A stretch of 64,000 bases of DNA from Antitrichia curtipendula (lineage: Eukaryota; Streptophyta; Bryopsida; Hypnales; Leucodontaceae): positions 39,869,912-39,933,911 of the forward strand of contig OX579636.1 in NCBI GenBank assembly GCA_951230915.1, given 5' to 3'. Positions 24,188-36,277 of this stretch are shown here, piece by piece. The stretch's first letter is position 1. Each line of letters begins with the position of its first letter. The position numbers and the translations under genes are program-made. Below the pieces are notes generated by a model. It worked only from the letters and a program-made list of their open reading frames with translations, had not been told where the DNA came from and made no database searches.

Positions 24188-26818
24188 ATGGCGCCAAAGC
24201 TGAAATTGCCGGAGAATTTCCGGGTACGCACCTTCGGATCTTCTCGAAACTCCCACGGACTGGGGAAATATTTGCCTCTCGACGCGGCGACGGCTCCGAT
24301 CCGCGCGGAGGGGGATGTCACAGTTGTCTCCGAGACGCGCCTGGAGGACTCGTTGCCTGGTGCCCTACCTCGCTTTCCCTCCCTGTCTGAGGCGACGGTG
24401 GTGTCAGCTGAGCGCCCCGATCCTGAGGTTGCGAGTCCGTTGAAGGAAAAAGCATCGCGGAAGAGGCGAAAGGTAGCTCCCAGCGTTGTGACATGTCGTT
24501 GGCAAGAGGTATGGGCATGCAAATTCACGTGGGCAGAGGGCGAATTCGACGCTGCGGGAAACTTGACGGGGGTCGTGTGCAAGAGCTGCACTGCTGTGAG
24601 TGGTAGGCGCAAGATGTTGGTCCCCAAAGGCGATAATTTGGAGAAACACGAAGGGAAGCGGACCTGCAAGACTGATGGCGATCCTTTGCCGCATCTGAAG
24701 AAAGGAGAAACTTATGTGAAAAAAGATTGCAAGCATTTGCAGTTTACAAAATTGTGGGCGGGGCGTCGGCTTGGCGGCAGCGTTGCGGATCAAGTCGTGG
24801 CTGCCTTTGACGGCGAAGCCCACAGAAAGGGAGTGCAATTCTCAACACTATTCCAAGTCCTAAATTCTGGTCGCCCCATGTGTGACTATGAGCGCGAGCA
24901 GTACTTACTGAGGCATTTGAGAGTCAAGAACGTCCCTAGAAAGCATTGGTCTGAGACGTCTGGTTGGGAGATGGCAGAACACCTTCACTCTTGTGTCCTG
25001 TCCGCCCTGAAGGGGATAGTCCAAAATGCACGGTTTGTGTCGATTAGCGCAGATGAAGTGACAGCGGTGGATAACACTTCCTGGATAGGTGTTCACGTAT
25101 ATGCAGTGGATTCTTGGGAGCGTATACCGCACTTGCTTCATTTGTCATGCGTGTCTGATTGTGGCACAGCCGATCACCTTACTAACGTCATTATGCAGGC
25201 ATTGGTCGGCGAGGGGGGACTCACACGAGAACTCATTGCTAGTAAGCTTGTTTCATTTGGCACAGACGGAGTGAGCACGTTTCAAGGAGCAAAAGCTGGG
25301 GTATCCACCCAAATTCGGGAGAAATGGGCCCCGTTTTGCCTCGGGGCGAGCTGTGCAAGTCACCGCATTAACTTGGTGGTCAAAACTTTGTCCAACTATC
25401 CGATGGTGTCCCGCTTGGAGGCCCTCTGCCAGTCGTTGTATTCATATTTCTGTCGCAGTCACAAACGACACTCCGAGCTACAGAAGCTTGCAGATCTCAT
25501 GGAAACTAAGGGCAATAAGATGGTCCGGAATGTGGAGACACGGTGGATCTCAATGCGTAGTCCGGCCCAACGCATAATGTTTGAGTACAAAACTGTCCTC
25601 GTGAAAATGGCAATTGATCTAGGCGCCGGTGTCCAGAAAGGGAATACTGCCGCAGCAAGCAACTTCGACTACCTCTCAGACATTGAGGTTTTGCTGTCTC
25701 TTGCTTGTTTCATTCCTATGCTCAATGCCGTTCACTACCTGATTAAGCTTTCTCAATCACGAGACATATTTATCTGTGACTTCCTGCAGTCCATAAAAGT
25801 GTGCCAGGCCGATTTGGCCAAGATGTTTGTGGATGGCAATACAGCTTTCATGACACCAGAGTTCAAGCGATACCAGGAACTCATTTCCTTGACTTGTTCC
25901 GAAATTCCCATGGCGTGGCAAGAAATGCCTGATGGAAAGCCTTCCGCCCTTGCATTCGATTTTGGTATTACCAAGATCTGGGCTCGGTGCCACTGCAAGC
26001 TTACGGGAGAGCACAAGTATGTGACGGAGGAGGATTTCTTGAGCACTCAAGCAAATATACAGCGGCAGTTTGCAGGTTTGCTTCATTCACTTCCCATTTT
26101 TATTTTTTTATTTTTTTTTTGTCTTTTAATTTTTTTTTTTTTGGCTTTTGTCCAATGTTCCTCAGTTCACTGACTGCGATTTCTGTGCGGTCTGGCAGAG
26201 ATTGCTCAATCTCTCTCGGATGAGCTGGACCGGCGCTTCCCGCAGCAGGAGTTGTTGGATGCATTTGGCATCATATATCCGCAATATTGGAAAGAACCGG
26301 GGGCTGAGGAGACTTTTGGTCATCATTTATCGATACTTAAGAAGTTCTATTCTCACCCAAAGTTGTTGAATGCAGGCTTGGCTACTGAAGAAGGAGGAAC
26401 CTCCTACACCGCCCCTGAAATGCTCTCTGGTTCTAACTTGGACAATCAACAGGGTCTGTTCAAATTGACCATGAAAGCCAATGCTGAAGCCGCTTGTTCC
26501 TCTGCTTCCCACGTGAATCCGGTCATACAGTTGTGGCGTAGCCTCTCTCAGTCGCGGCATTTGCGGAAACTTATTTCGGAGTACTTCAAAGTGGCCGAAA
26601 TTGGATGTTGTTTGGTGTTGGGTTCTGTGGAAGATGAGCGCTGCTTTTCGACCTTGAAGTTTCTGAAATCTTGCCAACGGAATAGGCTGGGCAAGCACTT
26701 GCCATTGGTGGTCCGCATGTTTGGCCAAAATTATTACTCGTTGGAGAATTTTCCATACAAGGCTGCCATTGAGTCTTGGAAAAACGCAGTTAAAGTGGGC
26801 CGCCATGGAGATGTGTGA
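24188..26818 (+). CDS. hAT-family transposase, copy 2 (835 aa, one intron)
   Basis: Exons 24188-26075 and 26199-26818 are joined across a GT-AG intron identical to that of copy 1. The protein differs from copy 1 by one residue, S465F (TCT to TTT at 25581), in the stretch after the conserved TRW motif; the change at 24238 is silent. The zinc-finger-like cysteines and histidine, the acidic residues D289, D360 and E776, and the C-terminal dimerisation block are all intact, so it is potentially active. I cannot tell whether S465F affects activity. Confidence 0.9.
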
Positions 26819-27796
26819 CCCTTGTCCGTTTTCAGTATCCTCCCACTTAAAATTCCTTAGTTTTCATGAGATTTGGCTGGCTTGTGGGCTTCAAGGCAGT
26901 TGATGCTCCTTAACATTGAAGACATGGTGGATTGTGCTTTGCAATGCACATTTGGTGGAGGTGGATTGTGGGACAGCGGCCATCTTCAAGCTGTGGCAGC
27001 CATGGGAGATTTCTAATTGATCTTTTTACTAACTCCTGCTTTTAATGTGGCTTGTCTGTTTTGTGGTGTGCAGGACCACTAATACTGCAGTGGGCAGGCT
27101 TGCTTCAAGCAAGTGGGGTTCAATTCCCCTATTAGTAAATGTGTGAATTCATGTGACTTGTTGAAATTTTTGTGGCTTAGTTTCAAAGTTTAGGTGTGAT
27201 TGTGTGAATTCATGTTTGACTTGTTGAAGTTTTCAGGCTGAATGTTGTTAATGGCTGAGTTTTGTTCCATGTTTGTCACTTCTTTGGCTTGCTTTCAGTT
27301 TTTGCTGCAAGGGAGTTTATGCTTGCAAGTTTAGGCAATTAGGCTTGTCTGTTTGGTACTTTGTGTGTGTCTGAGAGTCTGTATGATATCGTGGTCTCAT
27401 TATGAACTCACAGGTGACATCAGGTGAGGCTTAATGTACACTGTCACAAATGACCATTGTAAACAGATGAGCTCTCCCAAAAAAAAAATGGCAATGAAAT
27501 TGAATTCACCCCCCAAAATCGCAATATTTTGACAAATTCTATCCTTGGTTAGCATTTCCATCCAACTGAATTCACGAAAATTAGCAGGGAACAATCGTAT
27601 GTCTCGTACCAAACTGAATCACTTGTCGCAAGTTGGCATCCACCTCCCCAAAAAAATTTAGGCAAAACTCGACTGTTTCCAAACAATTTTATTCGGCGTT
27701 TTTTATCACTGCGAGTTACTTTCGCGGAAGCAGCCCCATGTCTGACACAGTAGTAGCTTTCCAGCGAATTCCGATAAAAGTATTCTGGGATCGCTG
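26819..27796 (+). other. hAT copy 2: 3' non-coding region
   Basis: Same content as in copy 1: no coherent frame, a possible 3' splice site just before the tRNA-like fold, and the terminal inverted repeat at the end. Confidence 0.6.
27078..27136 (+). ncRNA. tRNA-like cloverleaf inside hAT copy 2
   Basis: Identical to 16136-16194: 7-bp acceptor-like stem, 3-bp D-like arm, 5-bp anticodon-like arm with loop CTTCAAG, 4-bp T-like arm with loop TTCAATT. Identity says little about selection because the whole transposon copies are almost identical. Confidence 0.5.
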
Positions 27797-27861
27797 GTGG
27801 TAGTAGGCTTCTCTACCTTACCTTAGTAGTCACCCATGCACTTTTGTTTATATAGGTACCA

Positions 27862-28151
27862 TCACATGCCCCAGGAAGAGCAGCTACCATCATCTTCTTC
27901 CGTTTTGCAATCATCTTTACGCCGATTCTCTTCTTCACGCACGTACCAGATGCCAGGGTCTTTGAGATTGAGATCATCATTAATTGCTCGCAAAAAGGGT
28001 TTAAGGTTCAGGGTTTCGCATTGGAATGAGCATTTCATGTATTGGACATATGAATTGTAAAAACCTTGGATGATTGAGTAAATGGTGTTGCCTCGGGAAG
28101 TTTCGGCAATAAGTTCACACTGAACTTCAACATCAGGTAGGCACAAAATAC
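27862..28151 (-). CDS. Unrecognised open frame, possible exon of a host gene
   Basis: A minus-strand frame of about 95 codons with protein-like composition (CLPDVEVQCELIAETSRG...; charged end REEENRRKDDC then SSWGM and stop). It has no ATG at its start; CTATCTAG just upstream could be a 3' splice site, so it may be a last exon. The first part is recognisable by eye in the other two units (about 39430-39485 and 60680-60745 on the minus strand), with DVEVQYEFIAET and DAEVEYEVIAEL, but the later frame is shifted there. Its distance from B3 gene 1 makes either a separate small gene or a 3' extension possible. Family not recognised. Confidence 0.35.
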
Positions 28152-29135
28152 TCTAGATAGGAAGACACAGCGCGTATTCTAAGATGATCATACCGTGGAA
28201 GAATCCAATCTTGCCCTTGCCCTTGCCCTGATGAAGTTTCAGGAGCTGGTGCAATGTAAACTGAAGGTGAGACAAACAGTGATATTTCACACGATTTTCC
28301 TCAGAAATTCATCGTTGCCAGCTGTTCTGTTGCCAGAAAGCAAGCCCTCTGACTTCAACTACAGAACCCAGAATGGTCCAGAATCATCAGCTCTTGTTTA
28401 CAAATCGATCGCACAATCATGACACAAAATTCGTTGTTAAAAATGCTCCGCTTCTGTTATAGGGCAACCTTGTTTGGCTACAAGGGATGCAATGTGAACT
28501 GAAAAACGCGTCTCACAATCGCGGTGCACAAGCATCAAACTGTACTCATATCAAACATCCGAAAATATTTAGCCCATGATTACCTGCTTACCATGATGGA
28601 AATTCTCCTCGGTCCCTGGTTCCACTAGAACGCTGCCATCTGAAAATTCACGATGCGCCCGGGCATCCTGGAGGAGGGCAAACCTCAGAAATTGACATTC
28701 CAGCTTGTTCAAAGAATAGAAGATCGGAAAGAGGCAAACAACTCATTTCAAGACTCATGCTTCAAATCAAAGAAGGTAGAGCAATGTTCAGTGAGTGAGA
28801 AGGATCTCCCTCCAGATGCCGTTTGCCTGCTGCAGTTGCTGCTGCGAGTTCCAGCCACAACTTCCAGTTGCTGGTGTTTTAGACAAGAACTGATGCAGTA
28901 AACAGTCAAAACATAAATAATTACAATAGGGGTGAAATTGATAATCTTGAGCATGGGCTCAGTCTACAGGGATGTCAACACGTTCTCCGAGTTCACATAA
29001 TCCACACCCATGTGGGGTTAGAAAAATTGTTTGTTGGAACGGTGCAAAAACGACATCCGAATTCAACCCAAAATGGGGAAGAAAAAGAAGCTAGGTCCTC
29101 TTCCGGTCTTCAGGAGCCAGTTCGAAGTGGTCAAC
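28152..29135. other. Conserved 3' flank of B3 gene 1
   Basis: Stretches here recur beside all three B3 genes, e.g. AAAATGCTCCGCTTC, CCTGGAGGAGGGCAAACC (units 1 and 3) and GGGGTGAAATTGATAATCTT. This is probably 3' UTR and downstream flank of the minus-strand B3 gene. A plus-strand frame from 28192 (VEESNLALALALMKFQELVQ, followed by a GTGAGA donor-like site) is partly shared with unit 2 but decays in unit 3; I do not call it a gene. Confidence 0.5.
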
Positions 29136-30563
29136 TCAGGTGCGAAGTGTCTGTGGAGTTCTGAGCCCACACTGACAGGTCTGGGATTCCGAAATTTCTC
29201 GAACCACGAAGTAAGAATCCGCCATCAGTGAAAACTGAAGCTCTTGCCCTTCCTTCAAGTCATTGTCGCGCACAAATCGGCTCCATTCAGTGGGAGTGAA
29301 GTAGGCCTTCACGAGGTTTCGCGGCCTGCGATGACAAGTTATAACGTAATTCCGAGAATTTTCATAAATCCCTTGGAGTTTGACAGAGTCATGAACGCGC
29401 TCGCCATGGTTTCTTATGAAGTGCGCTGGAAATTCCTGCGTGCATACAGAAAAAGACCGCAGATTCAAATCCAAGTTTGAAGGAAACTCTAAAAGTGAAT
29501 GTCCAGAAATAATTGTAAGAAGTCCTTAAAGGCAGCCAAAATGGATAAGAGGGTAAACTTCAACGATGAATTTATCAATCACCACCTTTCAATCTTCTGA
29601 TTTAGCAAACGGAGTGCAATAAGAAGGCAATGTGAATGATTCGTTTGGAGTCAACAATTTTGAAATGGAGGACGCTCTAGACCACAGATCGATGGAACTC
29701 ACAAATTGTCCTGTTTTAAAGTTCTCAGTAGGTCGTCCGATGTTCGAGGCCACCAATCGTTTGGAAAAGCAAGGCACGCTGGGATTTCCGGTATGGTGAA
29801 ATGGTGCAGGATTCCCCTCTAGACATCTAAGATAGTCCCTGGTGAAGACCTGATTGTGCTCATCCTGCTCGTGCACAGGAGCAGCAGCGAGAGGGGATTG
29901 ATTGTTGGTGTTTTCTTCTTCAAATTCTAAGTCAGAAGAATCATTCCCTTCTTCTTCATCGTCGTCTTCGTCAGACTGACATTCTCCCTCGACGTCTGGA
30001 AAGTAAGGAGACGCGTTGGGTCCACGAAACACATGAACTTCAAACTCGGATCTTGCGTCCTCCCTGAGAACCACAACCACAAAATCTCCCTTCTTGAGAC
30101 GATTGTCAGCAGCAAAAGCAGGCCACCCACTGACGAACTGCACATTCAATGCCGTAGCCACGCAGACTCGCACGCGCCAAGACGTTGAGGATCTCCCACT
30201 AGAAGTCTGAACTCGAAGGGTAGAGAATTCTTCAATCTTGTCACCGTTCTCCATCATAAATTGTTCAGGCACAGTCTACATACAAGAAACCAAAGAAAAT
30301 GAGCATCCCCATCCAAGGATCTCATTAGGACCACAAAATTTACAAAAGGGAATGAGATTGACGTGCAACAGGAATTATGTACACGAACGTACCAATCTCG
30401 CAGTGTGTTTGGGATGCTGAATGGCCGTCTTTGGAAGGGCCTTCACAAAGTGCATGTACCCTGAGCGCTGCATCCGTGCAAGAACATCAGGCATGTTGTG
30501 AATGTGCCGGCAACGGCGACGATTTGGAGTCCTCAAAACAGTCGACTCGGTCTCTCGGTTCAT
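29136..30563 (-). CDS. Double B3-domain DNA-binding protein, gene 1 (347 aa)
   Basis: Minus-strand exons 30563-30393, 30275-29703 and 29435-29136, with GT-AG introns (donors GTACGT and GTGAGT) and phase-0 junctions. The ATG at 30563 has a good context (AAAGATGAA), and the exon pattern is the same in both paralogues. The first B3 domain (about 36-140) shows HFVKALPK, WRVRV and GWPAFAADNRLKKGDF. An acidic linker follows (154-178, SDEDDDEEE). The second B3 domain (about 226-330) starts PCFSKRLVASNIG and continues after the exon junction with EFPAHFIRNHG and SRFVRDNDLKEGQELQFSL. B3 domains are plant-specific DNA-binding folds; this two-domain layout resembles the REM branch of nuclear transcription regulators. 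Target genes cannot be told from the sequence. The tail ends TCQCGLRTPQTLRT. Confidence 0.87.
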
Positions 30564-30827
30564 CTTTGCAGATCGATGGCAGTGTGTGAAAATCGCAGTC
30601 ACAACCAGAGCTGTGGCAAGCTTGGCTAAACAGCAATAGTCAGTGATTTGAAGCTCTTTTAGTGTAATTGCACTTTAATTTGCTGAAGTTAGTCGGGGAT
30701 TGCAAGTTAGATCTTTACTACATTATCTATGTAAGCCAAGAATTAGTAAACCGAGTACTTTAAATAGTAAGTGAATTTTGTCAATTTTCTAGAGTTCAAG
30801 CGACTCTGAGGAAATCAGATACAAATG
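30564..30827. other. Conserved 5' flank of B3 gene 1
   Basis: Read on the minus strand this is the leader and probable promoter side. GCCAAGCTTGCCACAGCTCT is shared with gene 3 and nearly so with gene 2 (see 41950 and 63005). No TATA box stands out with confidence. Confidence 0.5.
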
Positions 30828-32400
30828 TAGCCTAGAAGAAAGTTGAGCTATGATAGAGCAAGTAAAAAAGAATCTATATGATTGAGTCACACATAAACTG
30901 GAATTTATTTACTTCTTTATTTATTTTGAAACATATGGCCTTCAAGGGCCATAGCTAAACTGACACAAAACTACATCCAAGGCAGCTTGATGTGCCAAAG
31001 GAGAATTTTGGATGCAACAAAAGCCTTCTTCTACTCAACTTTAGAAGTAAGGCATAGATATGGACAACTCTACTAAAGTGCTATGACTAGCAAGGCATGG
31101 ACAATATAGGTATGGAAAGTGGAAATCAATGTACTAACCATGAACCGACTTACCAAAAGTGAAAAGCATATGAGCATAATCAAATTAGGTTCAGTGTCCT
31201 TTTGTAATATTTACTATTAGTGCATTCATGAATTCTACATGCACTTTTGTTTTTGAAAACCCTTTCAAAGTCGGAACCTTCTATCATAATAAATGAGCCA
31301 TGAACAAGTGCATCCATATGACTAGTTGTATCACATCTAGAGTACACAACTACAAAGCAAATCTTAAAATATCAAACTACCATTACAAGAGTATAGGAGT
31401 CGCTTCTCACCTAGTAGAGAGAAATTGGCGAATGATTATGTCCTTGCTTGTTGGCCTACTCCACTATGAGCAACGGTCTAGCCCTATGGTTTCCTTGTTT
31501 CATGCCCAAGGAACTGAAGAAGCTTCACTTTATAGTGTATTCCTACATTGTTCCAATAGAAAATCGCAAGCCAACATTTAGAAAGCAAAAGCAAAGCAAA
31601 GGGAGTTGTAGAAGCCTTACGTTGTACTAATCGAGCACATTTGTCCAATAGAGAGTCCCAAGCGGGCACTAAGATAACAAAAGCAAGGGGAAGGATTTGA
31701 AGCAACTAGAGTGGAAACCAATTGAAAGAAAGGGACACTAATGCAACACAAGTAGACAAGGAAAGGATTGAGATAAGAAAACAAGGGTTTTATGCACAAG
31801 GAGTTGTAAGAGTCTTACCTTGTTTGTTGGCGCTACTCTAAATAATGCATGAAACAGTCTAACAACCACCCTCTGGTTTCCTCGCTTGATGCACAAGAAG
31901 TTGTAGAAGCCTCACCTTGCTTGATGATTGGAGCTATTCTACTCCGTGGAACAGTCCGTGCAACAGCCCACAGGCTCTTGATTTCCTTGTTTCATGCACT
32001 AGAAACCTCACTTTGTAATATAAGTTCTACACTCTTCCAATAGGAAACCCCAAGCCAGCAGCAGAACACTAGAAACAAAGCCAAAGATTGAAACCAAAGT
32101 GAAGAATCAAACCAAAATGAAGGATTTGAAGCAAGCAAAGGTGAAATCCGTTGAGACTAGAGGATGCAATGGAAATGGTAGAGAGACAAGAACTCCACAT
32201 GAACGAAGAAGAAGAGAGAAGAGGTAAAGGGACGACAAGGATGCAATGCAATTGAAGAAGATGCGGGTTGAGAGTCTCAACTTGAGACTAGGAGACAAGG
32301 ACAAAGAGTGAATGGACGTGAAAAGGATTGACATGCAAGGTTCACGTGAAGACATTCATTAACCTATTAATCCTTGAATACGGTTTCTAGCCCAAATGTA
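30828..32400. repeat. Duplicated spacer, unit 1, with ~100-bp internal repeats
   Basis: Homologous by eye to 5033-6043, 42164-43610 and 63222 onwards. It contains at least five degenerate copies of a motif like CAAGGAGTTGTAGAAGCCTC followed by ACCTTGTTTGTTGG (near 31500, 31605, 31797, 31889 and 31997), roughly 100 bp apart. No reading frame is conserved between copies, so I regard it as non-coding. Confidence 0.65.
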
Positions 32401-33766
32401 CTTATAAGAGGTTATTCCATTGTTTACATCACTTAATCAAATTGACCAGTTTGATCCATTCAATCCTTGAAAATTATACACTTTGACTACAATTTATAAA
32501 CAATAAATTTTATTATACTAGCAAAGAGTATTTTATTTAAAAACTAACTAGAAATATAATAAAATATAAAATTATTATGGTGATGAATATAATTTCACTA
32601 TTTACATTTTAAAATTTTAAAGTACAATCTTGAACTTTTTAATTTAATAATTTATGAATCATAATTCTATAAATTGGATATTTTTTAACTTTCAAAACTT
32701 CAAAATTTTAAGATTTTAGATCTTCAATATTATAAATTAGTTGATGAAGATTGGCAACTAATTAAAGATTGAAGTGGAGCCTTAATGTAGCAACAATATT
32801 AACGTTATCCTTCTATATATGCAAGACATGCTATTTTATTGGTGTTATTACATTTGCAATGATTCTTGATATTAATAACATCTTAGTCTACTATAAAATT
32901 AAATATTTTGTTAAAAACAATATTTCATTTTATCCCCTAAAGAACTAATAAAAGAGCTAAAACTGGGTATTTTGAGAACTTGGAGAGGCTCCATTGACTT
33001 CTTTATTTGCAATTTTTGCATGAATTCTCTTAGAATAAACGCCAATCATCCTAATTTGTATGTGTACCTTTGTTTTACATAAATCACATCATTTTGATAA
33101 ATATTACAAAATTATATATAAATATTTAAATTTCAATGTCAAAGAAAGAAACTAAAACTATATTCTAAAATAATATTAATTTATTTGATTGATCAAATTG
33201 ATCAACACAAAAACATTAGAGCCATTTAATGCCAATTAACAAAATGAAAGTTATGTGGACTTTTATTTTCTGGACAATAAAATGAGATATAAATATAAAG
33301 TCACCTTTAGAACTTAAATTTTTAAATTTTTTGCATTAAAAAAACATGGTATGTATGTTGCTTTCTAAAACATTTGCACCACTAGGATTTTTAATTTTCA
33401 GTTTCTTGTCAAAGTTATTATTGATTTAGATTTTTTATTCATCAAGTATCAAATTTTGTTTTATAATTATTTTGAAGATGATTATCAAAGTTTTTGATTA
33501 AATTTTTTTAATGCATTTACATACCATTTTCCAACATAATGATAATCTCAAGCCTTCTCATACAAATACCAACCACCTTCATTTGTTAAAAAAAATATCT
33601 CCTTTCCTCCAAATTGTTTTGAAATGAGGTATACAAGAATTATAGATATGAGAGATTGTACAAATGAATTCTAACTGGAAACTTTGGGCCACTAGCTTGA
33701 ATTGGACACATGAATCCTATGGAATATATTTCTAAAATATATTTCTTTGGTGCAATATTTGTTATG

Positions 33767-33807
33767 AGTGGTGTATCGAGTCACTATCCACTCAGATACA
33801 CCACTCA
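33767..33807. repeat. 12-bp-stem hairpin
   Basis: GAGTGGTGTATC and GATACACCACTC pair around a 17-nt loop that itself contains GAGT/ACTC. Decayed versions occur at about 45119 and 55234 in the other AT segments. Confidence 0.7.
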
Positions 33808-35567
33808 GATACTCATAATAATTTTGGATGCAATAATTTTCAATGATGGAATAATGCATTAATTTTGCAATTCAATCATGGTTGTCACCAATGTGTCACT
33901 ATTTTGATTTTGATAGACACATATTTGAAACATTGTAGATTTCAAGATATACAAGCTAGATAACATTGCATCTATCATGTATAATTACATTTTGTGGATC
34001 ATGAAAATATATCTTATAATTTTTTCATTTAAGTTTATTAAAAAAAATGTAACATGAAACATAAGCAAATGCCAAAGGATTAGAAAATGTCAATTCTACT
34101 AAATATTAAATGGTCAAGATTGTAATTTTTTGCATCAAAACATCAAACGTTTAAGGAATCCATTTGAATGTTTTTGTAAATATATCTACTAGATCATAGA
34201 GCTGATCATGATTATATTCTATTATCCTTGGAAAAAAAAGACTCTAGGTTTTCACAATTTTTGACCATTTGATGAATCTACAACCTTGTCAAAGTTTAAA
34301 AAATATATACTTGGAAAAAATTGTACATCTGTCCATTGAAATGTCAACTTTATATATAATGATTTTGTAGAAAATGGATAGACCAATGACATTTTACAAC
34401 ATGTAATAGGAATTGGGGTTTGAAAAATGGCCTAGGGAAGGCACTTAGTGTGGAATAAATATCCTAGCTTTGTGTGGATATTTAGTAATTTAATTAGAGG
34501 TATAAAATAAGATTTATATTCTAAAAAGAATCCTAACTACTTTCTATACCAAAATGTTAAGGGCTATTTTAGAACTCTACTTTACTTTATAAATAGTCCA
34601 TAGTTTACATTTTTTTGAGTAAAATAGACATTATAGTTTTTCTCACCTATTTTACAAGATTTTTGTACAACGCCTTCTTCTAAAAAGACGATTGACTTAT
34701 AGGAAAGTAAAGTAGAGATGTATTTGAGACTTGTTGATCTTATTTTTACCTATATGTGAAGCTTTGAGTCATTCCATTTGGATTAGTGATGTGAAAGTTA
34801 TGAACAATCTTGTTTTAGGGGCAATTTGAGCATCTACTTGAAAAAATAACTTACCGGATTTAAATGCAATTTTCATATTTTTTCAAAACAAAATATTTGA
34901 GAATTTTAAGTTTGCTTGCTAGAAAAATCTCACTTTGGGAATTATTATATTTCAATCCCATGTTAGAGCTATTAATGATTTAGTTCTTTCAATCTTGAAC
35001 CTACATCCATTTAACAATTTTTTGAAGAAGAAAAAACAAGTATTTTTTGTTTGAGATTTTTCCCTAGACTTTCAACTCAATTCTTCAACACAAATTTATT
35101 TTAGTTCAAAGTCCATAGTGCAATTTTTTTTCCACATATGGTAGTCAAAAGTTATCTAAAACTGTAGGCTAGTGTTTAATAAAACTTTTTTCGAACTTTG
35201 AATGGTGATATCTTTCAATATGTATAGTCAACTTTATGAATTTTAACCACATAATCTCCAGACAATTCAAATACAAGATCCTACAGTTAGATTCTAAATA
35301 AAGCAATTTTTTTGGTTCTTTGAGCATACACACCAAAAATAATAGTTTTGAGTGGTTTTTGATAGAAAAATGGCCTTGGTCCCTTAAAAGTTTAAATAAT
35401 CATTTGAGGTGGAGTTCTCTTAAGACTATAAAGACTTTGTATGTGAGCTCTCGATGGTGTTTTCCACACCGATGTACCATATCCTATATAATAATGGTGT
35501 ATGTATTTATCAATTGCAACTCTATAAATCTCCTTAGCTCCTAGATAATTTATTCAAATCATGTTAA

Positions 35568-36277
35568 CCACTAAAGGACCAAATTGTGTTTTTAGACAAT
35601 ATAGTGATTTGGAGTAGCTTACTACAAATGGAATTTTTATTTTTTATTTGAAAATATTACACAATATGGGAACAAGGTTTTTGTATAAGGTTCAACAATT
35701 TTCATAACTATTGACTAGATAATTATTAAGCTATTATATAATACAATGATTGAAAAAATTGAGTACAAAGTTAAGATGTTTTCATTTAAACAACCATACC
35801 ATAAGCATCAATGGGCAAAAGTCCAAAAGTAGATTTACAAAAGTTTTAATGTGTGACATGTTACATGTCACCATAGAGGTTTGAAGAAAAAATTAGTTGT
35901 CATTTGAAACAAAATCAGATTCAAAGTTAGCCATGTTATAAACTCAATTTAGTTCAACATGACTTGGAATTACTTTTCTTTTGTATAATGAATTTTCAAT
36001 TTTAATCTTTTTGCCCAAAGACTAGAGGTCACGATGCACATAATTCATCCACCAAATCCACCAAATCCTACATTATCATTGTCAATATTGTCAAGAGAAT
36101 GAAATTTGCCAAAAATTACATTGGCCTTCATAAAATTGGCAGGTTTTAGAAGATCCTAAGGCAAGTCCTACGGTTACATTTGTCCAAAAGTGACTTTTTT
36201 CTAAAAATTGGTACTTGTTCTAGAAATGGTAGATTTGGAGAGTTTTGGGTGAAAATATATTTAAGGAACTTTTAGTG
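35568..36277. mobile_element. TTAA-flanked MITE-like element (member E3)
   Basis: The left end CCACTAAAGGACC follows TTAA (35564-35567) and the right end CTTTTAGTG precedes TTAT (a mutated TTAA). The corresponding site in the segment at about 56860 has no such element. The interior resembles members at 47513 and 49880. Confidence 0.65.

Larger units (their letters stand above)
23261..27796 (+). mobile_element. Intact hAT transposon, copy 2 (4536 bp)
   Basis: Same length and termini as copy 1 (CAGCGTTCCC... / ...GGGATCGCTG), but flanked by a different perfect 8-bp duplication, GTGGTAGT (23253-23260 and 27797-27804). The different duplications show that the two copies inserted independently rather than arising by duplication of one locus. 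Differences seen from copy 1 are at 23402, 24238 and 25581. It inserted 66 bp beyond the end of an unrecognised minus-strand open frame (27862-28151), on the downstream side of B3 gene 1. Confidence 0.93.

Noticed and set aside
30828..32400. Several 60-90 codon frames in the spacer repeat (e.g. 31300-31581)
   Set aside because: The homologous spacers at 5033, 42164 and 63222 carry indels that break these frames, so no protein is conserved.
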